Source of the DNA: Mytilinidion resinicola
Taxonomy: Eukaryota > Ascomycota > Dothideomycetes > Mytilinidiales > Mytilinidiaceae
Direction: 5' to 3'
DNA length: 64,000 nt
NCBI RefSeq assembly: GCF_010093595.1
Contig: NW_022985442.1
Coordinates: 1,759,656-1,823,655, forward strand
Within the stretch, counting starts at the first letter, position 1, and every line of letters begins with the position of its first letter. Under the pieces are notes generated by a model that had not been told where the DNA came from, did not search any database, and saw only the letters and a program-made list of their open reading frames with translations. Below are positions 1 to 9,360 of the stretch, piece after piece. Position numbers and translations under genes: made by a program.

Positions 1-1042
1 CATGAACACCGGCATCCCTGCCGTTTGTGGCCCCCTTACCCGCTCCATGCGCGACCTCTCCCTCCTAACACGCGTAGTGCGCGAGAAGAAACCATGGCTC
101 GCTGACCCCTCCATCATCCCGCATGTCTACGAAGCTGGCACTTCTTCACGAAAGCCAGTAGTCGGTGTAATCCGCCAAAGCGGGTTGACCGTGCATCCAC
201 CCATCCGGCGCGCCATCTTCGAAGCCGTGGCCAAGCTCAAAGCGGCCGGGTTCCAGGTCAAGGAGTTTGTGCCGCCGTCAACATTTGCAGAGATTCGGAA
301 AGTCGCTGCTGAGCTGTTTACTATCGACGGGATGTCGTATGCTAAACGCGAGCTGGGCAAGGCTGGGGAGCCTCCGGTACCTTCAGTCAACAAAATCGGG
401 TTCTGGGATATGCCGCGTAAAGAGCCGGAAGAGGTGTGGGAGTGGAATGCGAAGAAAGGGGCGCTACAGAAGCAGATGGTTGATGCGTGGCAGGAGCAGG
501 GTATTGATGTGGGTTTGTGCCCGGCTGGGCCGTTTACGGCGGTCAAGCCGGACGATTGGCGGATTGATATGTATACGGTCTGGGTCAATGTTGTGGATGT
601 AAGTTTCATGGTTCACTTGATTCTTACAGAGCACTGACCTAACCCATCAGTTTCCCGCCGTCATTATCCCTTACGACACGGTGGATCCGGAGAAGGACAA
701 GAAGTACGAAGATTTCAAGCCTATTTCTGCGCTCGATGCTGAGATACAAGCTATGTGTAAGCATCTACGGACCCCCTAGCCCACGAGCATTATCGGCTGA
801 ATTGACGGCTCTGCAGATGATCCAAAGGAATTGGCTGGTGCGCCAATCGCGTTGCAGCTAGTCGGACAGCGCCTAGAAGATGAGCAACTTTTAGAAGACG
901 TGAAGGCAATTGATGAGATCTTGAGGTACAGTACCTTGTCGTAGATATCTTTACAATTTCCTGCCACTGTCTGTGGGGCTCCATCGTACTAATAGAAACC
1001 AGGAGCAGCAGAGACACTTCCAACCTGCGTGCGCCCTGTTGA
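1..1042 (+). CDS. Amidase, 3' part (5' end outside window)
   Basis: This is the C-terminal part of an amidase-signature family enzyme, which hydrolyses amides with a Ser-Ser-Lys triad. The motif GPLTRSMRDLSLL near the left edge matches the GP(M/L)-R-S-x-x-D-L stretch that follows the catalytic Gly/Ser-rich core, so the core lies outside the window and the ATG at position 2 is probably an internal Met. Exons read 1..598, 651..756, 817..925 and 1003..1042, joined by GT-AG introns of 52, 60 and 77 nt; the last intron has a TACTAAT branch point. The tail contains GAPIALQLVGQRLEDEQLL, the usual late amidase motif, and ends at a TGA. Family assignment is firm. The substrate is unknown; fungal acetamidase-like proteins are the closest type I recall. 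Confidence 0.88.
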
Positions 1043-1332
1043 CGCTGTCTGGGGTAGCCTCACAAGTTTACTAATTGTTCAAAATGCCGAACTTCTCTTT
1101 TTTTAGAATGCTGAAAACCCTATGAAGCTCCTCATGCCGTGGAAAACGAGTGTACGAATTTCTATGACGAGGCGCTATAAAACGAGGCAGCGTGACAGTA
1201 TCAGTTACAAACTCGAGTGAAAACCTACGAGCTCTTAGCTATGCTATCACGATACGACCTCCCTCCAACCCGTTTCCTCCCCTCGACGACGACCCTCGGT
1301 CTGGCAAACGTAGCTCTAACACGCTAGCCAAC

Positions 1333-1937
1333 CTAGGTCCCCCCGGGGCGCGGCTGCCGGGTCTCGAGCGGCGAACACGGGTGCTGCACGAACAGCAGCC
1401 TCGCTCACCGCGCATATTTGTTGTTGCTCCACACGTGCCACGCCGTCCGCTGCTGAATAACCACATCCCCTCTAACTAGTTATTCAACGCCCGACTATCC
1501 CCACTAGTCAGCTTCAGCAGAACCTCTCCCTCCAACACCACGCCGTATTCATAGCCCTCGGTTCGAGATACCTTCCACCCGGACTGCGGAGGGATATCGA
1601 CATGGCTCATACCCGTGCAGCCAGCCTGGACTAGGTTTGAAGCCTCCACAGCAAGTCCCTTGTGAGCATCGGGGTTGAAAAATTCGGCTATCGGTTTGGA
1701 TGGCTCATCGGGGGAGATGACTAGGTGGCAGAAAGCAATACCGCTCACGGGGCCCCCGGGGGGTGGTGCGGTGGAAAATGGTGAGACGAAAGGTGTGGTG
1801 AAGGGTGGTGCGTTGAAGGGTCTCGTCGGGATGTTCACTGGCATGGTGGAGAACGCAACATTGCCATTTGCGTCCCGGGTCATGACCTCTCTTCGGATCT
1901 GGGGCATGTGATTCGGCGGTGGATTCGGAAAGTTCAT
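1333..1937 (-). pseudogene. Cupin-domain protein, broken by frameshift and stop
   Basis: Reading leftwards from an ATG at 1937, 153 codons give a cupin-like protein with the first cupin motif ending EYGVVLEGEVLLKLTSGD, then a TAG at 1478..1476. The missing half of the barrel is found just beyond it in another frame: GDVVIQQRTAWHVWSNN (the RGD-V-Q-x-T-x-H-x-W motif), followed after an in-frame TGA at 1407..1405 by ARLLFVQHP, the normal next strand of fungal cupin proteins. So the fold is recognisable end to end but is interrupted by one frame change near 1476-1490 and one nonsense codon. No intron signals explain either break. The function of this cupin family is not known to me. It could be a decayed gene or carry assembly errors. 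Confidence 0.72.
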
Positions 1938-2050
1938 TGGCTGGGCTGCCTGTATCCTCGTAGTAATCGTGATCTACGTGTAGGGTTCTTCCGTCCGGGT
2001 ACTGTTTATGAAGTGGTTTGACACTGGGTAGGTATGCTGGAATCGATGAA

Positions 2051-2109
2051 TGAAGTGAAGCTTTGGTATGTGGATACCGATGGTTGAAGTGAAGCTTTGG
2101 GATGTGGAT
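2051..2109. repeat. 25-bp direct repeat, two copies
   Basis: The unit beginning TGAAGTGAAGCTTTGG occurs at 2051..2075 and again at 2085..2109, differing at one base (T/G). It lies between the broken cupin gene and the MFS gene. Confidence 0.8.
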
Positions 2110-2302
2110 GTGTTTAACTGGTGTCTGCCAACTCGAGTATAGAAGTTGCTCTCATGAACTATCGTCTCCTGCCTCCCTCAGTCTGGGTGCACTTGCATCC
2201 CACCGCGTGAAGTGCTTCTGCCTCATTTGACAATTTGAAGGAACTGCGCATCAATTTGGCAGGCAAAGTACCTTGTCGGACCACCTCACATGGTCTATGG
2301 TT

Positions 2303-2336
2303 ACAGTCTCTCGTCGCTAAACAGTCTCTCGTCGCT
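2303..2336. repeat. 16-bp exact direct repeat, 18-bp period
   Basis: ACAGTCTCTCGTCGCT is present at 2303..2318 and 2321..2336, separated by two bases. Confidence 0.85.
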
Positions 2337-2829
2337 GATCCACGTGCACTGTTCTGCCACTGAAGACTCCGAGTGTGTCATTCTCAATTACAGCAATAAC
2401 AGTGATATTCAGCAAAGGCTAGTGCTCCGGCGAGCGGCAAACGAATCCTCCAGGGCTATGAGGTATTTTTGGCCAGCCTTGTTCGAACCCATTGTTTATG
2501 AAGTCGTGATAGGACGGCCATCGTCAGTGGCGCTCTTAGCCCAGCATGCGGCCCCGACCGACCAATGATACTACTGACCTTTTGCCTTTGTAAGGATTGT
2601 GGGAAACATTTTCAACATCACTGCATCGTGCCGGTTATTCCTAGAAGAACTTCCCATGAGTCAGTCAGTCTCTTATCAACTCTTCAAATCTATGTATAAA
2701 GTCAAGCGAGTACTTGCCCAGGATTGCGGCATCTAAACTTCAATTTATCGCACGTCTACCCCAGACATCTACCCCGCAAGAATCAACTTCCTCCCCATAG
2801 AACCAAGATCGGTTCATGGTCAGCACAAC

Positions 2830-4368
2830 ATGGCATCTCCTCAATCAGACGTTGAGCTCCAAAGCTTGTCCAACCTCTCCACACAACTGCGCAGCGAAAA
2901 TGCGACCGCTTTACCTGCGCGCCAATCAACCGACTCCCGCGCCAGGGAGATTGAGCAGCCATCTCTGCCGCCGACAGACACAGGAATGGCCGCATGGCTC
3001 TTCCTAGCCGGCTGCTCTCTAATCCAGGTTCCTGTCTGGGGTACGGAGCCATTAGAAGCAGAGCTCCATCGTTTATTACTTACAGTAACCCAGGCTTCTC
3101 TCTCACATTCGGCGTGTTTCAGGAATACTATTCAAAACACCCGCAGGAGATCAACGGCGATGCCTCTAACGTTGCCGTGATTGGGACAACAACCACCGTA
3201 CGCAGTCGCTGCAGGTTGCCCGTACGACACTAACCGAACTGCTGCAGGGCGTTATGTACCTCTTGTCGCCAATCACCTTCACGGTTCTGTCGCGATGGCC
3301 ACGTCTACGTCGCTGGGTTGGTCCCATTGGGCTGGTCATCATAGCCGTGGGCTTCCTCATCTCATCCTTCGCAACCTCCGTCCCGCAGCTCATCGCTACC
3401 CAAGGCGTCATGTGCGCCCTGGGAGCTGGCATGCTCTTCGCGCCCACCACGCTGTATCTCGACGAATGGTTCGTGCGCCGCAAGGGGCTCGCCTACGGCA
3501 TCATGTGGGCAGGCAAAAGCATCGCCGGGGTCGCCCTCCCCTTCATCATGAGCGCCAGTCTAGAACGCTACGGCTCACGAACCACACTCCGCGCATGGAC
3601 CGTAGCAATTGTACATCGCCCTCCCCCCCTTCTTCCCCACCAACCCCAAAACTCCACCACACGTGACTGATAACTCGACCTCAGATCCTCCTAACCGCGC
3701 CCCTCCTCTACTTCCTGCGCCCGCGCATCCCCCTCTCCCGCACCCACACCGTGCGCCGCATGTCCCTCGCCTTCCTGCGCCTGCCCTCCTTCTGGATGCT
3801 GCAGACGGGCAACATCCTGCAATCCCTCGGCTACTTCCTCCCCACGACCTACCTGTCGCAGTACGCCGTCGACGAAGCCCACAGCACGACGGCCATGGGC
3901 ACGCTGCTGCTCGCGCTCTTCGGCGCCGCGTCCGTGCCCGGCGGCATCGTCATCGGCATGCTGGGCGACCGCCTGCGCGTCGGCACCGTCGTGCTCGCCA
4001 CCTCGCTCGGCAGCGCGGCCGCCGTGTTCCTGTTCTGGGGCTTCGCGAGCCAGGTGGCGCTGCTGGTCGTGTTTGCGCTTGTGTATGGGTTTTTCGCGGG
4101 CGGCTTTAGCAGCACGTGGAGCGCCGTGTTGACCGAGTTGAAGGCGGAGAGCCCCGCGCTGGATACGGGGCTGGTGTTTGGGTTGCTGGCGGGCGGCCGC
4201 GGGGTGGGGAATGTGATTAGTGGGCCGTTGAGTGTGGCGTTGTTGCGGGAGGATGGGTGGATGAGGGATGGGAGGTGGGGGTATGGGAGTGGCTATGGGC
4301 CGATGATTTTGTTTACGGGGGCGACGGCGTTGTTGGGGGGGTGGGGATGGTTGAGTCGGTGTTTGTAG
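2830..4368 (+). CDS. MFS transporter, monocarboxylate-porter type
   Basis: Predicted plasma-membrane major facilitator of the fungal MCT-like (monocarboxylate porter) group, 453 aa. Exons 2830..3040, 3094..3197, 3248..3610 and 3685..4368; introns of 53, 50 and 74 nt restore a continuous frame. The N-terminal about 50 residues are hydrophilic; then come helices with SLTFGVFQEYY and IGTTTTGVMYL, typical of TM1-TM2 of this group, then the loop FVRRKGLAYGIMWAGKSIAG after TM4. The second half starts at RRMSLAFLRLPSFWMLQTGN. The C-terminus is short, ending soon after the last helix. An earlier ATG at 2816 is out of frame, so 2830 is the start. The third exon onwards is very GC-rich. The substrate cannot be read from sequence. 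Confidence 0.87.
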
Positions 4369-6975
4369 AGGAGTGGTGGGTGTTGTGGTGAGGTGAGGTA
4401 GGTGGGGTTTTCTTTGAGTCGTTGCAGCGAGTCCACGGCTCGCTCATACGCCGAGGCAGTAATTCTAGCGGAGAAAGGGCGGAGAAATAATTATCTGAAG
4501 AAGTTTGAACAAACTGATGGTCGATTTAGGGGTTATCTTACTCCTGGGTAGCGCAGGTCTCGGGTGTAGTCAAGCTCGACATAGCGAGAATAGCGAGCAG
4601 GGTACCTGCATACACATTGAAGAAAAGCGAGGTGGACGATTGAATTGATTGAGGCTACAGACGAGTGCTGAACTGCTAGTTGACTTTGGAGAATGGCTTC
4701 TAAACTTGACATGACTTACCGCTGCGCCAACTATGATGGAGAGGAAGTGCATGGCTGGATGCGAGGCTTGATAATCTCCACTCCAAGTCTACGACTCTTG
4801 TAATGGAGAGTAGTGCTCATTAGGATTTCATACCTGAATGAACTGTCTTCATGCCTCCGATCCTCTCGATCATCTTCATTAGCGCCAGTCCACTTACCTG
4901 CCACATATCTTCACACCAACCATCAATTGATCTCCAACTACTGCACATGCGAGTCACGCCGCATGGCATCCCTCTAACGCAACTCCCGATGCGGCTTCAG
5001 CAACATGAACGACAGCAGCCCACAGACCACCGCTTGTTTCGACGTTAATCTGAGACCCGAATCAGCACTCACCTCACCATCCACTCCTCTCTTCTCCAAC
5101 GTCGTCGTCAGCAGTACTCTTGCCCAGCGCCCCAGCTAAGCCCTTCCAGCTCCCGTACCATGCATTGAAACAGGCCGGGAGTGCAACCACGGCTTCCACA
5201 ACGGCAGCGGGTACATTCGTGCGACCGGAGACGCGGCGGCGGCTGGCTGTGATGCAGGTCAATCTCCACAATCCTCACGACGAGAGCTGCTGTGAGGAGG
5301 GAGCGGAGAAGTCGGCGGCACCGACTGGTGAAATGGCACTGTACCCCAGCGGTTCGGGCGGGGCGGGCGCTGCATGACATGACAGCTGGAGCCTCGGTTG
5401 CTTTTCTTCATGCGAGGAACTGCAGACGTCGGACCGCGATGCAGAGGTGGAGTTACGTTAGGGGTGCATTCCCAGCGCCCATCAACGCGGAGCCAAAGTC
5501 ACGAGGCGCCTCACGCGGTTTGTCACGCCCGCGGTAGCACCGGCCTGCGTGCTGCGACGACGAGGGCCGTTGGGACGATTTCCAAAGCAGGGCGGGCGGG
5601 AAGAAGGGCGGCAATGGAGGCAAAGACGCATGGCTAGGGATGGGGCGGCTGAACGTGCAGCTCCCAAAACGCTCGTCGGCGGGCGAGAAAGAGGGAGAGG
5701 CAGGCACGGCGGTCGCACGACGCGTGAGCGGTGCGACTGCAGAAGATGGATCCCAGTGGGCGCGACGATGGGACAGCGCGCACGAGGAAGCGCCCAAGAA
5801 TGCGGCGCGTGGAGTATGGTGTGTATTTTTTTGGGATTTCCTAGCGTTTTCCTGCCGACCTTTTCGACGGCCGAGGCGGACTCGGCGAGGCACAGCGCGG
5901 TTGGCGATACGGTGAGCGCGGCTCCACTCGTCTCGTCTGGAGTCAGTCGTTTGAGCGCGCCGCGAAGGGTGGCGGGCGCAGCACGTTGGACTGTCGAGGG
6001 GGTGGTATTAACGAGGTCGCTGTCACGGTTACGCCGAGCTGTCTCCGCGATGGCATTCTCCCGATGGTGTACTCTGCGAGGGCAAGCCGGAGTGGCACTG
6101 GATGGGCCTGTTGCTGGAGAAGCATGATGACGGACTCCACTGGGCACCCCTCCTCCACTCTTCGCTCCCATGCGCGGAATGCCAGATCACCCCCCTTATC
6201 TGGGCTATCGCCAGAGGCGCAGCAGCTCCATTGGACGGGAGGCGTCGCAGCGCCTCGATTGCGCACTCTCCGGGGGCCCTCACTGGCTGCAGCCGGGCAC
6301 GTCAGCCGGCTGCGGCGTCCATTGGCCGGGGTGGCAGCGTCTCTTCTGGCAAACGGCGGTGCGGAGAGCGCCGAGGAGGGGCTCCCCGCGGCTGGAGCAG
6401 TGCCCCGGGGCCAGCGGAGTCGGCTCGGGTCGACAGCAGCCAGCGCGAGTTTGCATCGTGAGAGCGTGTGCCCAGCGCCCAGTGCCCAGCGCCCAGAGCC
6501 CAGTGCCCAGTTCGCTCGAGGAGTCGCTGTTGTCTGCATCGCGGGGCTGGCGGGCGGTAGCAGATCGCGGCGTCGGCTTCGGCAGCTGCACCGCTTCAGG
6601 ATGGGCCTGCAACGCGCTGCAACGCGCTGCCAGCCCGGCACCTGATTTGCAGGCGTCGTCGCCAGACCCGCCGCCCGTCGCCCGCCCGTCGCCCGCCCGT
6701 CCAGCTGTCGTTGCCAGCGATGCGGCGGGCCCATTGGCGGCGGGCGCTCGCTGCTGCACGGCGTGCAGAGTGCTAGGCCACGCTCGGCGCCGTCGTGCTG
6801 ACCGCCAGTTGCAAAAGTCGCTCGGCCTTGGCGCGCACGGCCTTGATCAGTCTGCCCTCGCCTCCGGCCCACGACGAGCTCGACCCGCCATCCTCAACAA
6901 TCACACCGCCTGAGCAGCGCCTGCTCACCACCGCGCCCCAGCTGACCGAGTCTTATTTTCTCCTAAAACATCACG
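4369..6975. other. Intergenic; right half is a GC-rich regulator upstream region
   Basis: No gene is supported in these 2.6 kb. The left kilobase is ordinary intergenic sequence. From about 5.3 to 6.9 kb the DNA is strongly GC-rich and rich in CG, so long open frames appear on both strands (the largest is 309 codons on the minus strand at 5943..6872). They lack recognisable domains and overlap each other in several frames, which is the pattern expected from composition alone. The stretch ends at the start codon of the Zn2Cys6 gene and probably contains its promoter and a long 5' leader. Confidence 0.5.
6470..6511. repeat. 7-bp tandem repeat, six copies
   Basis: GCCCAGN is repeated six times without interruption (last base C, T, C, A, T, T). 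It lies about 470 bp upstream of the Zn2Cys6 gene start. Confidence 0.85.
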
Positions 6976-9360
6976 ATGGAGAACCTCGACCTCTCGACCG
7001 ACGCCTTCCTGGCCTTCGACGCCTACGATCCGCACAGCCAGCGCTTCTACGGCCATCCCAATTCCTGGCCCGTCCCCGTCGACCACTCCATGTCTCACAA
7101 CCACTCCCACCAGCCTCAGAGGCGCCTCAACACCACCTCCGCCATTGCGAGCTCGCAGTCGGCCACGGCTGCTCCCCTCCAGACGAACGGAGTGCCCTTC
7201 AATACCGCGCTGAGTACGCAGCACGGCCTGCTGACCGACTGGTTTCAGCTCCCGCCGACGACGCAGTCTTACCCCCAGGACGCGCAGCATTACTCGACTT
7301 ATGGCGGTGCTCTCCAGACCTCGCCCGTCGAGTTCATATCCACCTCGCAGGCCATGATGAACACGACTCTGTCAATGGACAACGCTTCCAACTTCATGGC
7401 CATGTCGGCGCCGATGGACATGAACCAGTTGACTCAGATGTCAGCCCCCTTCCAGATGGCAGACTTCCAGCAGGAGTTGCTCAACTACCCCGTCAACAAC
7501 AACGACCTGACGTCGACCGACCTCGTGCCCGCCAGTGCTGCCAGTGCCTCGCCCGCGGAGACTTGGATGGAGGTCCGCTCGCTCTCAAGTAGCGACAATG
7601 GATGGAGCACCGTCGATATGCACGGTCACCGCCATTCCTTCGACTTTACGAACGACAATACTAGCGGCATGGCCATCTTCAACCCGAGTCAGACCCTTCA
7701 CATCCGAACCAACTCCGACTCGTCGCAACAGTCCGATGCCCCGCGGTCTGCCCACTCGTTCAGCAGCTATGAGGAGATCCAGTTCCCTATGAACTCGCCC
7801 CAGTCCGAAGTCGAGAACACCCTGGATCTTGCCCATTCGCACGCCTATGGCCTAACGCACCACCACGATCACGACTACCACTTCCACTCTCCCGACCACT
7901 CCCACTCCTCCGTCAGCCCGCAGACCGTCCCCGCTTTACCGATACCGATCAAGCAGTCTTTGTCTCCCTCCACTTCGCCGACTACTTCCTCAATCAACTC
8001 GCCGCCCAGTGCTCGCAGAAAGAAGAGCCCTACTGGTAGCAAGGTTGCCAAGACTATTGTGAAGAAGACGCCCTCGCACTCGACCAAGAAGGACCATTTG
8101 ACGGAGAAGCGTGTTGGCAGAAGGCGGGGACCGTTGAAGCCGGAGCAGCGGCAACAGGCGCACGAGATCAGGAAGTTGAGGGCCTGCTTACGCTGCAAGT
8201 TCTTGAAGAAGACCTGTGATAAAGGTGACCCATGTACCGGCTGCCAGCCATCGCACGCCCGGTTATGGCAGGTTCCGTGCACACGTATCGACATCAAGGA
8301 CATTGCCTACTTCATGAAGGACTGGAAGGCGGACTTTGAGCGTCACGTCAGCCTGGGCTTCTCGGTTGGCAACATCAAGGGTTTCTCGCAACAGGAGCGC
8401 CCGCTCTACATCACCCACGGATACGGCTACTATCTGCCCATCAATGCCCGCGAGGTCTTCGTCCGTGACGACAAGTGCTTTGACGTCGATTGGGTCGAGT
8501 CTCTTCACGAGACACCCAGGGAGTTTGAAGTCAACACCGCTAAGCTTTCGGCCGGTATTGATGGCGTGTCCCGCGCGCTCCTTTCGGAGTACCTTGACCG
8601 CCACATTGATGGTGGCTTCGAGCAATTCGTTGACGAGTACTTTGAGGGCACCTACTTCCTCACCGAGATCCTGAAGACCGCTTACCGCTACTACCAACGG
8701 GAGAAGCTGCCCGTTATCCGCAAGGCTCTCAAGCTTGTCGTTGCGTACAACCTCACTCTTCACGTTACGATGGTTGACGGTCTTTCCGAAGAGGAGCTCC
8801 GCATTGGCAAGGTGGAAGACAACACCAGCAAGTTCTGTGGTCGGACTCTCGCCCCCGTCATGATCAACTTCCAAGTCAAGTGCGCTTTGGCCGACATGTG
8901 GCGTGAGCTGCAGAAGGACGTCTTGGAAGAGCTCTCCGCTCTGTACTCCTCAGTATACAGCGGTGAGAAGCTCAAGAACTGGCCTACCATCTTCATGCTT
9001 GCAGCTATCCTGCTTGCCGTTTGGGAGTTGATGCAATTCGACTGCCATTACCGCGTGCCCGACCAAGGCGCCGTCGCCAAGTTCTGCACCGACATGGAGA
9101 GCACTCCCGTCGGCGTCATTGTCGGCCTCTTTTCCGCCATCTCCCAGAAGCTGCCAGCTTTCAACGAGTGGGACACCCAGAAGCACCACCACCTGCTAAA
9201 CTCCAACCCGGCGGTCTGCGATGCCATGACTGAAGTCAGGGCGCACGTTTCCAAGTACGACACCTACCTCAAGTCAAGGAGCGAGACCAAGTTCGACCGC
9301 AACGACTTCGACTCTCTCTCGAACAAGTTCCTCTCGAAACTCGTCATCCGCGCCAACTAA
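6976..9360 (+). CDS. Zn2Cys6-type transcription factor, 794 aa
   Basis: Probable nuclear DNA-binding regulator in a single uninterrupted frame. The N-terminal 280 residues are rich in Ser, Thr, Gln and Asn (activation-domain-like), followed by a His-rich patch near residues 295-310. A basic region (about 345-395, Lys/Arg-rich, possible nuclear localisation signal) leads into six cysteines at C404, C407, C414, C420, C423 and C435. The spacing C-x2-C-x6-C-x5-C-x2-C fits the Zn2Cys6 binuclear cluster, but the last gap is 11 residues where 6-8 is usual. After it comes the conserved-looking segment VPCTRIDIKDIAYFMKDWK. The remaining about 350 residues are helical with no domain I can name. The start follows a purine-rich leader (ATCACGATGG). 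Targets are unknown. Confidence 0.85.
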   Translation: MENLDLSTDAFLAFDAYDPHSQRFYGHPNSWPVPVDHSMSHNHSHQPQRRLNTTSAIASSQSATAAPLQTNGVPFNTALSTQHGLLTDWFQLPPTTQSYPQDAQHYSTYGGALQTSPVEFISTSQAMMNTTLSMDNASNFMAMSAPMDMNQLTQMSAPFQMADFQQELLNYPVNNNDLTSTDLVPASAASASPAETWMEVRSLSSSDNGWSTVDMHGHRHSFDFTNDNTSGMAIFNPSQTLHIRTNSDSSQQSDAPRSAHSFSSYEEIQFPMNSPQSEVENTLDLAHSHAYGLTHHHDHDYHFHSPDHSHSSVSPQTVPALPIPIKQSLSPSTSPTTSSINSPPSARRKKSPTGSKVAKTIVKKTPSHSTKKDHLTEKRVGRRRGPLKPEQRQQAHEIRKLRACLRCKFLKKTCDKGDPCTGCQPSHARLWQVPCTRIDIKDIAYFMKDWKADFERHVSLGFSVGNIKGFSQQERPLYITHGYGYYLPINAREVFVRDDKCFDVDWVESLHETPREFEVNTAKLSAGIDGVSRALLSEYLDRHIDGGFEQFVDEYFEGTYFLTEILKTAYRYYQREKLPVIRKALKLVVAYNLTLHVTMVDGLSEEELRIGKVEDNTSKFCGRTLAPVMINFQVKCALADMWRELQKDVLEELSALYSSVYSGEKLKNWPTIFMLAAILLAVWELMQFDCHYRVPDQGAVAKFCTDMESTPVGVIVGLFSAISQKLPAFNEWDTQKHHHLLNSNPAVCDAMTEVRAHVSKYDTYLKSRSETKFDRNDFDSLSNKFLSKLVIRAN

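Larger units (their letters stand above)
1938..2829. other. Intergenic, with two short direct repeats
   Basis: I see no gene in this stretch. It holds a 25-bp direct repeat (2051..2075 and 2085..2109, one mismatch) and a 16-bp exact repeat with 18-bp offset (2303..2318 and 2321..2336). The 92-codon open frame at 2290..2568 covers the second repeat and resembles nothing I know. The right part is presumably the promoter and leader of the MFS gene that starts at 2830. Confidence 0.5.

Noticed and set aside
1192..1479. 95-codon plus frame
   Set aside because: It lies antisense over the broken cupin gene, whose motifs are readable on the other strand.
5943..6872. 309-codon open frame on the minus strand in the GC-rich region, plus a 229-codon one at 5482..6171
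   Set aside because: They overlap equally long frames in other phases, are Arg/Ala/Pro-rich as GC-rich noncoding DNA gives, and show no domain.
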